Part shown: piece after piece, positions 28,401 through 41,700 of the stretch
Layout: each line of letters starts with the position of its first letter
How positions within the stretch are numbered: position 1 is the first letter of the stretch
Assembly: GCA_032207245.1 (NCBI GenBank)
Contig: CM063504.1
Location: forward strand, 24,999,629-25,063,628
Source: Pardosa pseudoannulata
Lineage: Eukaryota > Arthropoda > Arachnida > Araneae > Lycosidae
DNA length: 64,000 bases
Reading direction: 5' to 3'
Position numbers and translations under genes: made by a program
Notes under the pieces: generated by a model
Database searches by the model: none
Seen by the model: the letters and a program-made list of their open reading frames with translations, nothing else
What the model was told of the DNA's origin: nothing

Positions 28401-31400
28401 AATGTCATCCTATTTTTATAAATATTTTGTGTCTGCTGTGCCCGAAATTTTGTCAAAAGTTGCCTCTTTGTTTTTTACAAATTTGTATTAAAAAAAACCT
28501 GCTATAGGGTATAAACGCGAATCTTAATATATGTACTATAAATTTATAGATTTTTAACCTCTAACCTATATTTCAAGATGAGATAAAAATTATAAAAAAT
28601 TGTAGCATAAAAATTTGTGCATTATTGTGTAAACAAAATATTAGTTGACACAAAATTAAATGAATTCTTAAAAAAGATTTTAAGTTTCAGGGATGTATGG
28701 ATGTATTTTAAATTATGTCATTAAGCAAATTAATATTTATTTAAAATACATTTTGACAAGTCATACTTCTAACTTAAAATTAGTTTCAAACATTACTTTA
28801 AAACTTCTATGTATTTTATGATTAACAACAAGATTAGTTCTCCAAGGCTTCTAAAGGTGTGTTTAAAAAATAGTAAAAGATATTTTTAAAAAAATACCAA
28901 TTTCCAAACTGTATAATACTGCATCAAATGAGTGTTATTAAAATTTGTTACTCAAATTACTAATCATACTATAAGAGAGTGAGTAGTAAATGAAGCTGTA
29001 TTAAGTGAGGTATTTTTGAACTTCCAGTGATACAAATTTCTTAAACTAATATATATTTCTTTTCCTTTTAGCTGCACCAGCACCAAAGTCTAAATCAACT
29101 CCAAAAAAGACTGATAAGAAAAACAAAGCTCCAGAATGTATTGAGCCATTGAAGGATTCTACTGTTAGGGAGAGTCAACCTGCCACCTTCCGATGCAGGT
29201 TTTCTGGTGCCCCAGGTACTAATTTTTCTTTTTTAAAAACTTTATTTTATAAAATTAGTTTAATTGTTATTAAATTGGATTTAATTTGTAAAATATGTGT
29301 TTGTCAATTTTCAGCTCCTGAAGTAAAATGGTTTAGAGGTGAAATTATGGTAAAGCAATCAAGATATTTCCGCATGTCTGTTGAAAACGATGTTTATACT
29401 TTGCGTATATCTGAGGCTTTCCCTGAAGATGAGGGTGAATACAAATGCGTTGCAACTAACTCTGCTGGATCTGCCTCAACCAGCGCCAACTTGAAAGTTG
29501 TAGGTAAGTAGCCTTAAACTTCTTCCATTTCTAATTTTATCAGATGTAAGTATAAAATGGTGCAGTATTATAACTTACTCTTACATAAGAGGTTTTTATT
29601 TTAAACATGAGATTATTACTGGAGAAATTTTTGCAGGATTAACAATTTTTAATGATACTTAAATGCAAGTGGTATTCGTACCACACAGTTTCGGTTAGGA
29701 ATGTCATTATATTTAAATTAGGTATCAGACTGAACAAAACAAAGATTTAATGATAGAAGACAAAGAAATTAATTATACTTATAAAGACTAATAATTAATC
29801 CACTCAGAAAACATGACTGACATCCTACTTGGTGCTCACATAAATAGCTTGAGCTCGAATATCACAGGTCTTTCACTCAACCAAGTTACTTCCTCCTTCC
29901 TTGACTCTCTCTCTAGCAGCACCTTACTCATTGAACTTTTTAAAACTTTTGTGAGTGACACCTCACAAGAATCCACTGCACTGAAATTTCACATAACAGG
30001 TGCAATATTTTGTCTTTATACATTTATGGAAAAGATTTAGCATTAAATAATTACTTAGTTTTCATATGTTTGTTGAATTGAAGGAGTACTTAAAAATTTT
30101 GTTTTATTTGTTACAGACTAAAAAATTTTGCAGTGATGTATTTGAATACTTTGTCTATATAAATATCTCCCTCTTTTATCATCCATTTATTAACTTTCAT
30201 TGATTGGAAAGCAAAAAGTTCCTAATAAGAAAAATATTTTTGTCAAATAATGCAGTTTAAGCTTTTGGATATTGAAAAACAGAGCACTGAATTACCAACA
30301 AACCCAATCACCAAATTCTCTTTTAACTAAAACTCTAAAAAATGCCTTAAACTATTATTCTAGAAATGCATTGATAGATATAAAAATGACTTAACATACT
30401 CTATAGCTATGTAGGAAATGAAATTTATACTAAAATATTAATTTTGTTTTAATTTTATTTTGGTTATTTAATTGTTATATTTTCTTTCACAGTTCCAGAT
30501 GTAACAGAGATACCACCATCTGTAAGTCCCTTAGCTGATCTTACTGTTCCTGAAGGCTCACCAGCACGATTTGTTACCACTGTCACTGGCACACCAACTC
30601 CTAAAATTACATGGTACAGGGAAGGTACCATCATTAAAGCAAGTCGAGATTTCCAGGTTAGTGTTTTATTTTAGATTTGTGTAATTCATTTTAATGTGAG
30701 TGAAATGTAATATAAAAATAGGTTCCTACTGGTATATGAAGATTTATTTCAATAATTATCTAGATTAGTTCATACATTTTTGAAATGGTCTTAAATTTTA
30801 TTATTTTATTGAAATTTAAAAAAAAAATATTCTGGAATTGCTGAAAAAAAAACTGTAGAAAAAGTATGAAAGAAAGAAGGCTTGTAATTTATTTTTTGAT
30901 ACTTTAATATATATAACCTTCTGAGGTGAAGTGGAACAAGTGCATCATATGAGGATCAAAGTTTAATTTAATTCAGACATAACAAACCATCTAGTTGCAG
31001 AGTCGCAGAGTAGAGTTGGCACAGAACTTCCTGGGCCTAGCCGTCTAGTTCTGAGATACATACAATTTAGGCAAAACAACTATTGGATTTGATTTGGTTA
31101 TGACTGGAACAAACCATCTATTAATGCTAGCTCTTTTAAATTTCTAATTGCTTTGAATTTATTCTGATATCTTAAGTTATGGTAGTTTGGTGGGAAAACT
31201 GTTTAAAGTTTGATTCCATGCACTTACCCCACCAAATGGGGTAAAGGAATACATTTCTTCTATATGCATTGCTGTGAATTTCTCCTTGGAAGAACAACTG
31301 CAGTAAAAAGGCAAACCCAAGCTATTAATTTACTCTTTGAAATTTCAAAATCTTATAATCAAATTAAAAATCAGATTCAGAGTTTTCCATTACATCAGTT

Positions 31401-34400
31401 ACACATCTGGATTAAAAAGTAAAATAATAAAATACAAAATGGAAGATTTATATTAATTTTATTAATACTACTGTAGCATTTTTATTATATAAAGTTAAAT
31501 TAACTTAATAAAGTAGCCTGAGAAATAAAAGTGGAAAATTAAATAACCTCTTTATAATGCATTTATCCCTTCTTCTTTTTTTTAAATTAGGGGATAAGTG
31601 TAACAGATAGTTTAACTTAAAATTATTTTCTAGTTATGTACATAGAGATTAACAGAACAAAAATTTATGTTCATAATTTTGTCAAAACATTTTTGAGTTT
31701 TCAGAAGTGATGACATTGAATTTAGTCAGACACTTTTTAACTTGACTACTGAATAAAACCATATGTGATTATGAAACATCCTAGTGAATTTCCTTCTTGT
31801 ACTAGAAGAGGAGGTTGCTGTACAATTTTTACCGTATTCCACAGGTGGAAGAGGATATAACAAAATAACATAAATATATATATATATATATATATGCATG
31901 TATATATTTACTTATAATTAGATGATCATGTGTAAATTTATACATTTATTTATAATTAATTAATTTATTTTATTTATAATTTATTAATTTATTTTATTTA
32001 TAATTAATTTTATCAGATGTAAGTATAAAATGGTGCAGTATTATAACTTACTCTTACATAAGAGGTTTTTATTTTAAACATGAGATTATTACTGGAGAAA
32101 TTTTTGCAGGATTAACAATTTTTTAACAATTTTTAACTAAACAATTAACAATTTTTAAATTTAAATTAACAATTAACAATTTAAAAAAAATTAATTAATT
32201 ACAAACGATTAACAATTTTTTGACTGAAGTCATCTAACCTTTAGTCAAAAGAACAAACACTACTTGGGTGACTAAATAGCAAAAGGTGAATTTTTTGACA
32301 AAAAATACATTGCAATATTACCTACACTTTACAAGACAAAAGGAAAATTTTGTTGCTTTTTCAGTATTCTATTTTTATTTAATCTATAAAGAGAATTTCA
32401 TTGATCTCTGTTTCAATAGATATGCTTCAACTGAAATATGAATAAATTCTGATGAGAAAGATATAAATAATGACAGTGTTAAGATATTGATGAGTGCTAC
32501 TTTTGTAGCATCAAAATTACTGTGTTCAAAATTTTCTAAAAATTTACATATGAAGAAATTTTAGTCAATTGTTAATTTTTATGCAGTATATATCAACATA
32601 ATTATTAATAAATTAGGATGTTGAATAATTAGAATTTAAAAATTTTGTCTATTATACTTAAAAATGAAAGTGCAATGATAAGTGATATGCCTTTTATATC
32701 TCATATTTATAGTTTATGCAATAATTCTATAGCAACAAATGTAAATTCAAAGCAAATTAAAATTATCTGGTAACAGTTTCATATTTCATTTAAGACTAAG
32801 CATAATGGTTCAGTTTAATCATCCTGCAAATAATTTTAAATGTAGTCATTCTAATTGTCTATATTTCTTTTGAAATAAATAAATAAATAAATAAATATAT
32901 ATATATATATATATATATTGAAAATGTTAAACATAGTTTTAATATTTTAGAAATTTTTAATTTTGTACAAATGTTAAATTTTGGAATCTTAAGCAAGTAA
33001 ACAATGTACTTTTCATCACATTCCTTTGTTATAAATTTGCATTTTAAGTAGTATAACTGATTTTATTGAGAAGAATATAAATCTAAAAGAAAAGAGTAAA
33101 TAGAAAAAAATTAAATGTAAAACATTTCATTTAATGTTTACATTATGTTTAGTACTTATTTTCCTTTAGATAAAATTTTATGTATTTTCATAAAAATACT
33201 ATAAAAGCAATGTTATGGTTTTTCTTTTCTTATTTTAATTTTGGATATTACTTGTTCTATATAGTATATTCTTATTTATAGCGAAATTCTATAAGGAATT
33301 AAAATAGTTATCAAATGCATTTTAAAGTCAAATTTTAGTTTGTTATTAATTAGTATTGATATAATTTGAATCAATATCGATGTCACTGGGTCTGGGGAAA
33401 TTGAAGTATTCCAAGAAGAGAAAACAAGGTACAATATTTTGTAGGAGATTTTCTATTATTATTTTACTTGTCCCTCTGTATAATGTTACTGGGAAACACT
33501 TATGGATATCTAGTTTAGAGTTCTTAAATTCAAAACCAACTGCTTTTAATTTTCTGTCTAGCAACTGAATTCTAAGTTTTTAATTTCTGAATAATTTTAC
33601 CCTTTCATAACACAGTATAGCTGGTGGCGCATTCTAGAAATCAATTTTCCTAAATAAAAGTTTAAATGATATCTTTACCAAGTATGCACGTTTCTCACTT
33701 ATTTACATCACTAAAATGTAAAGTATTTATTATATACGCGAGTACGGAAAACGAAATAGTGTACTTACTTGCTAGTTAGGTGGAAAAAGTTTTTGGGGAT
33801 TCAAAGAATGTAAACTGTATAAGAACAGTCTAAATTTTAAGATTTTATCGTTTTGAAGACTGTTTGAAAGCGTATCCCGAGATGTTTAAATCTAAGAAAC
33901 TAACAATCGATTCGCAAATACACTTTAAAAAAATTATTGAAGTGATGGTTTCTGTAATTTTTTTTTGCAACTGATTAGGCTTAATAATAATAATACTCAG
34001 TGGAGTGTTAAGCTGAAATTTACTTAATTCTTTAACATTTACTGAATAGTTTTTATTAAAATTATTAATTGCATATTTTTAGTTACATTTTTAAAAAATT
34101 ATCACCATAATTTTTCTTCCTATTAATAAACAAAACTCTCTTTTAATTGCCACTACTATCCTTCTTTGGACCTCAAAATGTTCAGAAGATAAAGTAGCCC
34201 AAAAAGTTGGATCGCTGTGTTACACAATAAAGGGATACGTTCATTGTAGTACCTTCCTTTTTTATATGCTTTTGTAATTCTAGAAAGTTTAAAATTTTTA
34301 TTGTTATTTAATAAACCAGTAACTCCAATGCCTATCCTTTGCTTTAAATGGTCAACTTTTCATCATGCGAATGCTAATGAGATCAGATCATATAGTGCTT

Positions 34401-35587
34401 AATGCAGTTTTTGAATTAATTACAAACATCCATACTAGTAGTGGGTTTTGGACCTGCAGATTCTGATTAATTCTGTAGATGGTGTTCAACAACATGTGCT
34501 TTGATCATGCAATGTAAATTAGTGTTCACGACAGTTATACGACTGCAGCTTTAGTATAGAACAAGCAAGAGTGCGGGAACTTATAAATTCTTGGTATTCA
34601 AATTCAAAATTATATAATAAAAATGCCTTTTCTCTTATGTGTTTTACTCCAAATTAATCCCCTTTTGATCCTATTTTGTTATAAATGGCAGTTTCGAGAA
34701 AGGCTTTTAAAACTTTTGGGTCATCCAGTTTTTGACTATCGATCGAATATCTTTAAAATGATTGATTTTATTTAGTCAAAAATATCTTGATTAAAAAATA
34801 TAAAGTATTTTCTAGATCTATTCATAGGACAAACTGTTTATTCTCTCTTTATGCATGAGTGTTATTCTATTACTTTCTTTGCTCTTTCTTTTTTTAATTT
34901 AATTTTTCTAAGTAAAGAAATTCAATTGACTCTCGCAAGAATGGGCAATCTACGTCGCATTTCCTCCTTGCCAAAATGTGAATATTTTGTATTTCGGCTA
35001 TTTTGCAATAAAGGCTTAACATTTATTTTACAATTTTCCTTTGCTTGTGTAAACACAAAAAAATAAATTGAGGGGAAAAGTTTATTTAAAAAATCGTTGA
35101 AATCATAACTATAGCTTTAATATAGCTTTTTTTCACATGTCGACCAAAATTTAAATAGATTATAAATTATTTCTCATTTATTCGGAAAAAGACTTTAAGA
35201 TATGTATAAAATAACGTGTATATTCTTTTTCACGAATTGTTAAAACAAATTTTTGGTTTTAAATGTGTCGTATTCAATCTTTATATGATTGTAGCTTTAT
35301 ATGGCAGCAAAAATATAATTTTCACCTTTTTCCTCCAACAACCTATTTACGAAATGGGTATGCCCCCCTAATGCATTAGATGAAAGACTCTCCATGGTTG
35401 AAATGTTGTCCATCCCTGCTTTGTAGTCATCTCCCCCAAATCATTTTTTGCATATTGTACTTAACCCTTTCATTGGCCTAGGGGAGATAACTTCCCACCG
35501 ACGTGATCTTACGAAATACTCATCAAGAAGCGAAAAACTTAATATAAGCTAGCTAACATTCTGAATAATATGAACTCTTCAGCTATT

Positions 35588-35621
<34 letters not shown>

Positions 35622-35702
35622 ATACATACATACATACATACATACATACATACATACATACATACATACATACATACATACATACATACATACATACATA
35701 CA

Positions 35703-35734
<32 letters not shown>

Positions 35735-38700
35735 CACGTCAATTAAAAGGAAAGACAGTCTTGCTATCTTCCAAGCAAAGAAATGTGCTGTCAACCAGCA
35801 TGGGAAGTCAAGTACTAAAGTTAATTTCTAATTTTAGACGATATACGAAATGGTCCAAGAACAGAGGACCCACAAGTTTGCATAATGGGGTGTGGCACCT
35901 CTTCAAATGTGAAGTGGTGCCTCTTGCACTGCAACGTGCTTTTCATCGATCTTTCATGGCGAACTATCACCATCGAATTGAATTTTTTCTATAACCATTA
36001 AAGGTTCCATAGGAATTATACTTCCCACCCTTTCTATTTAAATGTAAAAAAATAAACAAAATAAGATATTCTCTTAAATGTTCTAGTTTAATATATAATA
36101 AAACACAAGAAACTAAGAGGAATTCGAAAGAGAAATAAATAGTCCACGAAAGTGTTAACCTGTATCATAAAGTTTGAATTTTTAAAACACGAAATATCAA
36201 ATTCTTAACCTCTTTCCTCTCATTAGCCCCCGTGTTGCAAAAAAGTAGACGTAGCTCTCCAAACAAAACGAAACCTCGTAAGACTGAATATTTTACCCTG
36301 CTACTTAACACTGGAGTTTGGGATTGCATTGTTTTGAGGACCCCTTTATCTCGAATAGTCGTAAACTTAAAGACCGATGTAATTGCGAGACTTTCAGCAC
36401 GCACGGAATGCTATCATTCATTTAGGGATATTCAGGTTGTTATGCCAGTAAATCTGTTCAGGGATGTTCTGGTTGTTAGTTCTCGTGATTTTTGCCAAGA
36501 CAGTGGAATACCACGATTAAATCAACAGTATACACGGAAGATTAGAAAGAGCGTGTAATGACCGTATGGAATGTTCGCCTCTTTTTTTTTTTTCAGGGAT
36601 ACATGGTTGTTAAAATATTTTGATTTTGCCAAGAATGTGGCACATCTGTTGTGTACAAGAGTTGTCGGCAAACCTGCTTGCTTATGGAAAATCGGAGGGT
36701 AAATTAAGTTCGTTGGTCTATAAGTTCTTGGAGATAGTGTTTGTGCCAAAAAGAGAGGAGAAATGGACCTGTCCAAAAATAACTTATTTTTGCCCATACT
36801 CTAATTCTTGATTAACGAAAATTGCTCAAGTGATAATTGAACTCATGTTTGTATGTTACTCATTAAAATTGCACATTGTTACATGGTTACTTCAAAGTAC
36901 ACTGTTACACCGAAATAATATTTCTTTTGAATAATATATTTCAGTACATATTTAGACAAGTGTCTCTTAAAGTAAGTTCTATGCAATATAGGATATTTGC
37001 GGTATTAAGGACGAAGACATGAATCATCAGATCCACATGATCATTTTTATACTTTAGTATCTTTAATCGTAGACCTCAATGTATATAGATATGTTTGTGT
37101 GCATTAACATGATACGTCTTTTAAACAAACGTATCACAGTAGCTTTTCGAATCTCTATTTTCTGTGAAATATTTGCCCAAAAGCTGAATATATCAGATAT
37201 TAAACATAACGATAACTAAATTACCGACGGAGGGCTTTAATGAATATTTCGTTTTCAGATGTTCCAAGACGGTGGTTCTTGTTCTCTGGTGATCCGACAA
37301 ACCTATCCCGAAGACGAAGGCGTGTACACATGTAGAGCTACTAACGCCAGTGGTCAAGCCGAAACTTCAGCTCGACTCACGATAGAAAGTAAGCGTTAAA
37401 TGACTGTTCGTCCATGAATTCAAATGCTTTGTTGACTGCCCTAAATGATAACCACGACAAATATTACTGTATATATATGGTGTGGCTGTTTTTTTTATGT
37501 CTACGTTGTCTGTCCAACACCTGAAAAGTTTTTGGAACTTTTTTGTTCTATTAGAGTAAAATTATTCGTTAAATGCTGCAAAGCTTTATACTGTGTGGAA
37601 CTGATTTATGAAACTATTTTTATATGTAAATCTATATAGTAGATATTTTATTTGTTTATTACTTAAGCCCTACCTGTTAATACACCGCTCCCACGTGACG
37701 TCTTTACGTTAAAAGTTTATGATTTTACTGAGAATGGTTTCGTTATGTTTAAAACATCATCCGAATGCCGTTCCTAAAAATACATGATAAATATTTTGAT
37801 TTGAGCTACGGAAAGTTTTAAAGTAGTTTGTAAATTACTTTTTAAAGACATTAATCATATCTTGATTTTTTTTGATATTCCATAATTTGAGATGTAAATA
37901 TGGAAGCTAATATTTTTTTTACCTATCATGCATGTTAGTATGAACATAATTTTTCTTGAAATCTTTTGATTAATTAGATCTATGAGAGTTTTTTTATATG
38001 TAGTTTTCCCATTCTCAGTAAATATAGTTATTTATGCTGCTTGTTTAGGTAGATCGCGTTCTTTGTAAGACTCTTATATTGTTATATAGTCTGAAGTTAG
38101 GACATTTTAGGAGTCTTTTTGGCCCAAAATGATTTTTTAATATTAAAATCCCTTTTTTATTTGCTATTTAATAATTCCCAAATATTAGTAGTTTTGACGT
38201 AAGCTAAAACAAGTCCAAAAAAAAAAAGCTTAGCAGAATTTGAGTGACAGTGAAGGACTTTGAAAAAAAAAAGATTTTTTCCGAGAAGAAAATCAGCGTC
38301 ATCTTACGTTTAGAAGAAAAGCGGTTTCTGCCTCGAAGTGTTGAAAGAAGAGGAAGAATGAGAGCTGACGGTTCCCAGATCCGAACGAGCGTAAGAGCTC
38401 GTGGGGAAAAAAAAAATCCCATCTGCTGACGGTGCTATATATAGAAGAAGGAATCGTGCCAAATTTGGACCGTAGCGTAGAAGATTGAATTTCAAATGTC
38501 TTTCAAATCGGGTCCCCCTGCTGTCCAAGGAATTGTGCTAATGCAATCAAGAATTCTGCTAATTTTGCTTTGTGATTGGAAGCTATTTAGACTACTGAAT
38601 GTGATGACGACGATGATTTTTATCATGTTTCAACCAGTGTTTTTTTCACAGTGTCTGTTATGTAAAACTAATCGTTGCTGAATTAAAAGTATAATGTTTT

Positions 38701-41700
38701 CAGAATTATTTTATGATTTTGTCGTTCTTTCACTACTTAATTTGTATGTGCATTTTGTTTCTAATGTGTTACATTGAACTATTTCAATGACATAAAAAAA
38801 AGAAATAGGGATGAATGGGGAAAATATCAACAGTTGACTTATAAATTAGAAGTATTGGCTCTTTCTCAGTAGAAATATATTCTCAATCTTTATCCTCATA
38901 AAACTTTTACGAATACAATAAAGCACTCCTTACATGGCTTCTCAGACAAATAGTAAATTTTATCATAATAAATGAATATACAGGAACAAACTTGTATTAT
39001 TAACTGACAGATAGCAAGATATCATCATGGTTATAGTCTAAGAGAGGAGTTCTACTGATTATTTCATCTGAAATATTTACATATTTTCTATGAACTTATT
39101 TGTTGCTTCTTGGGAATTATATAAATTTATGAGTATTTTTCCTTTTTAGCATGAGTAATAGACAAATTATTTTTTATTGATTTCTTCAAAATTTAGGCTT
39201 ATTGGTAGAGCTAGATAGAGAGATGCATATTCCAAGAATGTATACATATTTGATTAAGCAACTTTTCACAATTTATTTCATTTATTGAAATAGTTTAATT
39301 TAAAACTTAGTTGTCGCCCGTCATTAGCATTTTATTTTCGATAGAATCTCACATTTTGGGGTTACCCACGCCACACACTCTTATAAAGTGGACTTTTTAA
39401 CAACATTCTTTGCAAGAATTTTACTTTATTACTTGTGTTGATTATGTCAAATTAGTTATAGTTCTTTTACTTAATACTGTTAGTTCAATTAAACATTTCT
39501 TAAAAGTTAGTTTTCTGTTGGATAGTTTTCTTTTTCTTTTTTTTTAACTATTCACATTTTTCTTATGAAGGATTAATTATTTTTATCTAAAATCTTGTAC
39601 ATGTCCCTCCCATATTTAATCTTTTTATGTTCCATCATCTTGCTTTTGTTCATTAGGATTGAAATTATGCAATTTCTATGCATCCAAAATCTTCATTAAA
39701 ATATAATTATATTCATTTCATTTGGATTTTCAACAAATCGTAATATTGTAGTGGAAAATAAATAAAACAAAAGAAGTTTCATCAAACAAAGAAATCTTTA
39801 TTGTTCATATTGCAGTACAAATCAATAAATATAAAAAAAAAATGGAATGTAGCTTTTAACATTTTTGTACTAGTTCTAAATTATAAACCTTTAACTGTAT
39901 AAAACAAGATTAAGTATATGAGCACATTCAAATTAGAACAGATACTCTAAACTTTAATACTAGTTTCTAAACTAGAATTTTAAAAAATCTAGGTAGCAGG
40001 CAAAAAATTTAAATGTTAGGCGTAAGAAAATAGTCTATAGATATTAAAAATTAAAATGAATAAATATTACCCATTTTTAATATTAATTTCTTAACACAAT
40101 TTTAAAGGAATAACTAAAATGTTTCAAAAGGAAATAAAATATTAACCTCAAATTTCAAACATGCTATAAATTTAATGATGCTATTTTCTAATAAGAAACT
40201 TAATAAATGAAAATAAATTCATACAAATAGAGGCTAAGAAATCGAGAAAAATTAAGATTAGCTAAGATTTTTTTTTCTCTAAAATTACGAAGTATTTTAA
40301 ACAGATAATTGTTAGATTTATTTTTGTAACAAAATAAAACAAAAAGGGGGATATAAACTAAAAAAAAAAAACAAAAAAAAAACCATGATTTATATTCATA
40401 TATCTTACCGTAATATTAAGTATTTAATGTAAAATACTTTCAATAACTCTTCTCTCAAATTGTTAGTGATTAGATTTGGAAAAATACTTTACCTGTATGA
40501 AATCGCGTTGCATTTGATGTAAGAGCAGAATTAAAAACAGTTACCTGTTGTTTATGTGACACCTTCCATTAGGAGAAGGCTGGTCGGAAAAGAAAAATTA
40601 CCTTCAATTTTATCTTCGACATCTAAGTGGGAGAATAAACATGTTTATCTGTCTCATTAATCTATTCCCTTTTCACTGCGATGAATCAGTGTCTGTTTCA
40701 TTTCTCATCTTCTTGGCAGACTTCAAAGATTTCTTTCAATTCTTTCTTGTTCTTTTGTGAGTCACTGTGAGTAAGAAATTATTTTTAAGATATGGCATAT
40801 GCGTTTCTTAAAATTATTTCATTATAGTTCTTTAACCCAGCATATTTTTATCCCGTCTTTTTGGTAACTGGTTACTATTACGTAATTTAGAAACTATAGT
40901 TCGCCAAGCAAAAGAATAAAAGCATTTTGTAGTAGAACTTTTCATTAAATAACCTGACATACGATTTCTAGTCTGTTCCTGTGCATTTATTACTATTTTT
41001 AAATTTAAGTGAGCTATTTTCCAAAACATTTATAAGACATACGCAACTCAAATTTATATCAATATATTTTCACACTAGCTGTAATAGGAACTCTTCCCAA
41101 CTGTTCGCTAGTAGACTATTATTATACAAATGCTTTTCTTTAAAAGCAAAGTTGAACTCTGAATGAACACATTCTATGCTAATATAAAAGAGAGAGCCTT
41201 TACTTCACTGATAAGTCAAACTGTTTTTATTTAAGTTTGGGAAAAATATCTTTTTATTAATTTCTAGTTCTTTAAAGTCTAAAGAAATATTTCTCAACTA
41301 TGTTCTTAAAATAATCCCTCGAAGGAACAAGTGTTTAAATGTTAAAGGAGTCGATTCCAGTAGCAAATGTTGTTTTCTCAAATTTCAAGTGTTAAAAGTC
41401 AAGTAATCTATTTAACAAAATCTCATGATCTAAAAAACTCAAGAAGTTTCTCGGCAACTATTCTTCATTAAACAATAGGATTTGCAAAGGCGACGTTTTG
41501 ATACCGCGCCAGATGCTGATATTCTATTTTTGATGGAGACCCATTAATTTATTTTACACGTGTTTCGCTTAACGTAGGCTCTCACCTGTCCTACTCTAGT
41601 TGCCTGCTTTAATTACTCTAGACTAAATAATATCTCGTTCCCAAACCCCTTTACAAAATTAGACCAGCGCTCTGAATTTCGAAATTGTCTTATCTCTTTA

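Larger units (their letters stand above)
30657..37258. other. Intron 46, first giant intron
   Basis: 6,602 bp inside Ig21, more than four times any earlier intron. Holds a dispersed repeat piece (31024-31052), the second copy of the 119-bp duplication, TA and AAAT microsatellites, the long CATA tract, one copy of the dispersed element family (36225-36270) and a diverged internal repeat at 36458-36645. The two-strand ORF pairs inside it look like chance. Confidence 0.55.

Noticed and set aside
33346..33568. Overlapping ORFs on both strands of intron 46
   Set aside because: Mirror-image open frames in non-repetitive AT-rich DNA with no domain similarity; chance.
35539..35794. Minus-strand ORFs with repeated Met-Tyr-Val-Cys
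   Set aside because: Pure translation of the CATA microsatellite; no start context or flanking gene.
36232..36558. 108-codon plus-strand ORF
   Set aside because: Starts inside a dispersed repeat fragment; no recognisable domain; probably chance.
37389..37400. Alternative C-terminus by read-through of the exon 47 donor
   Set aside because: Read-through meets a stop after a few codons, which would fit a short isoform end, but no convincing poly(A) signal arrangement was seen to support it.
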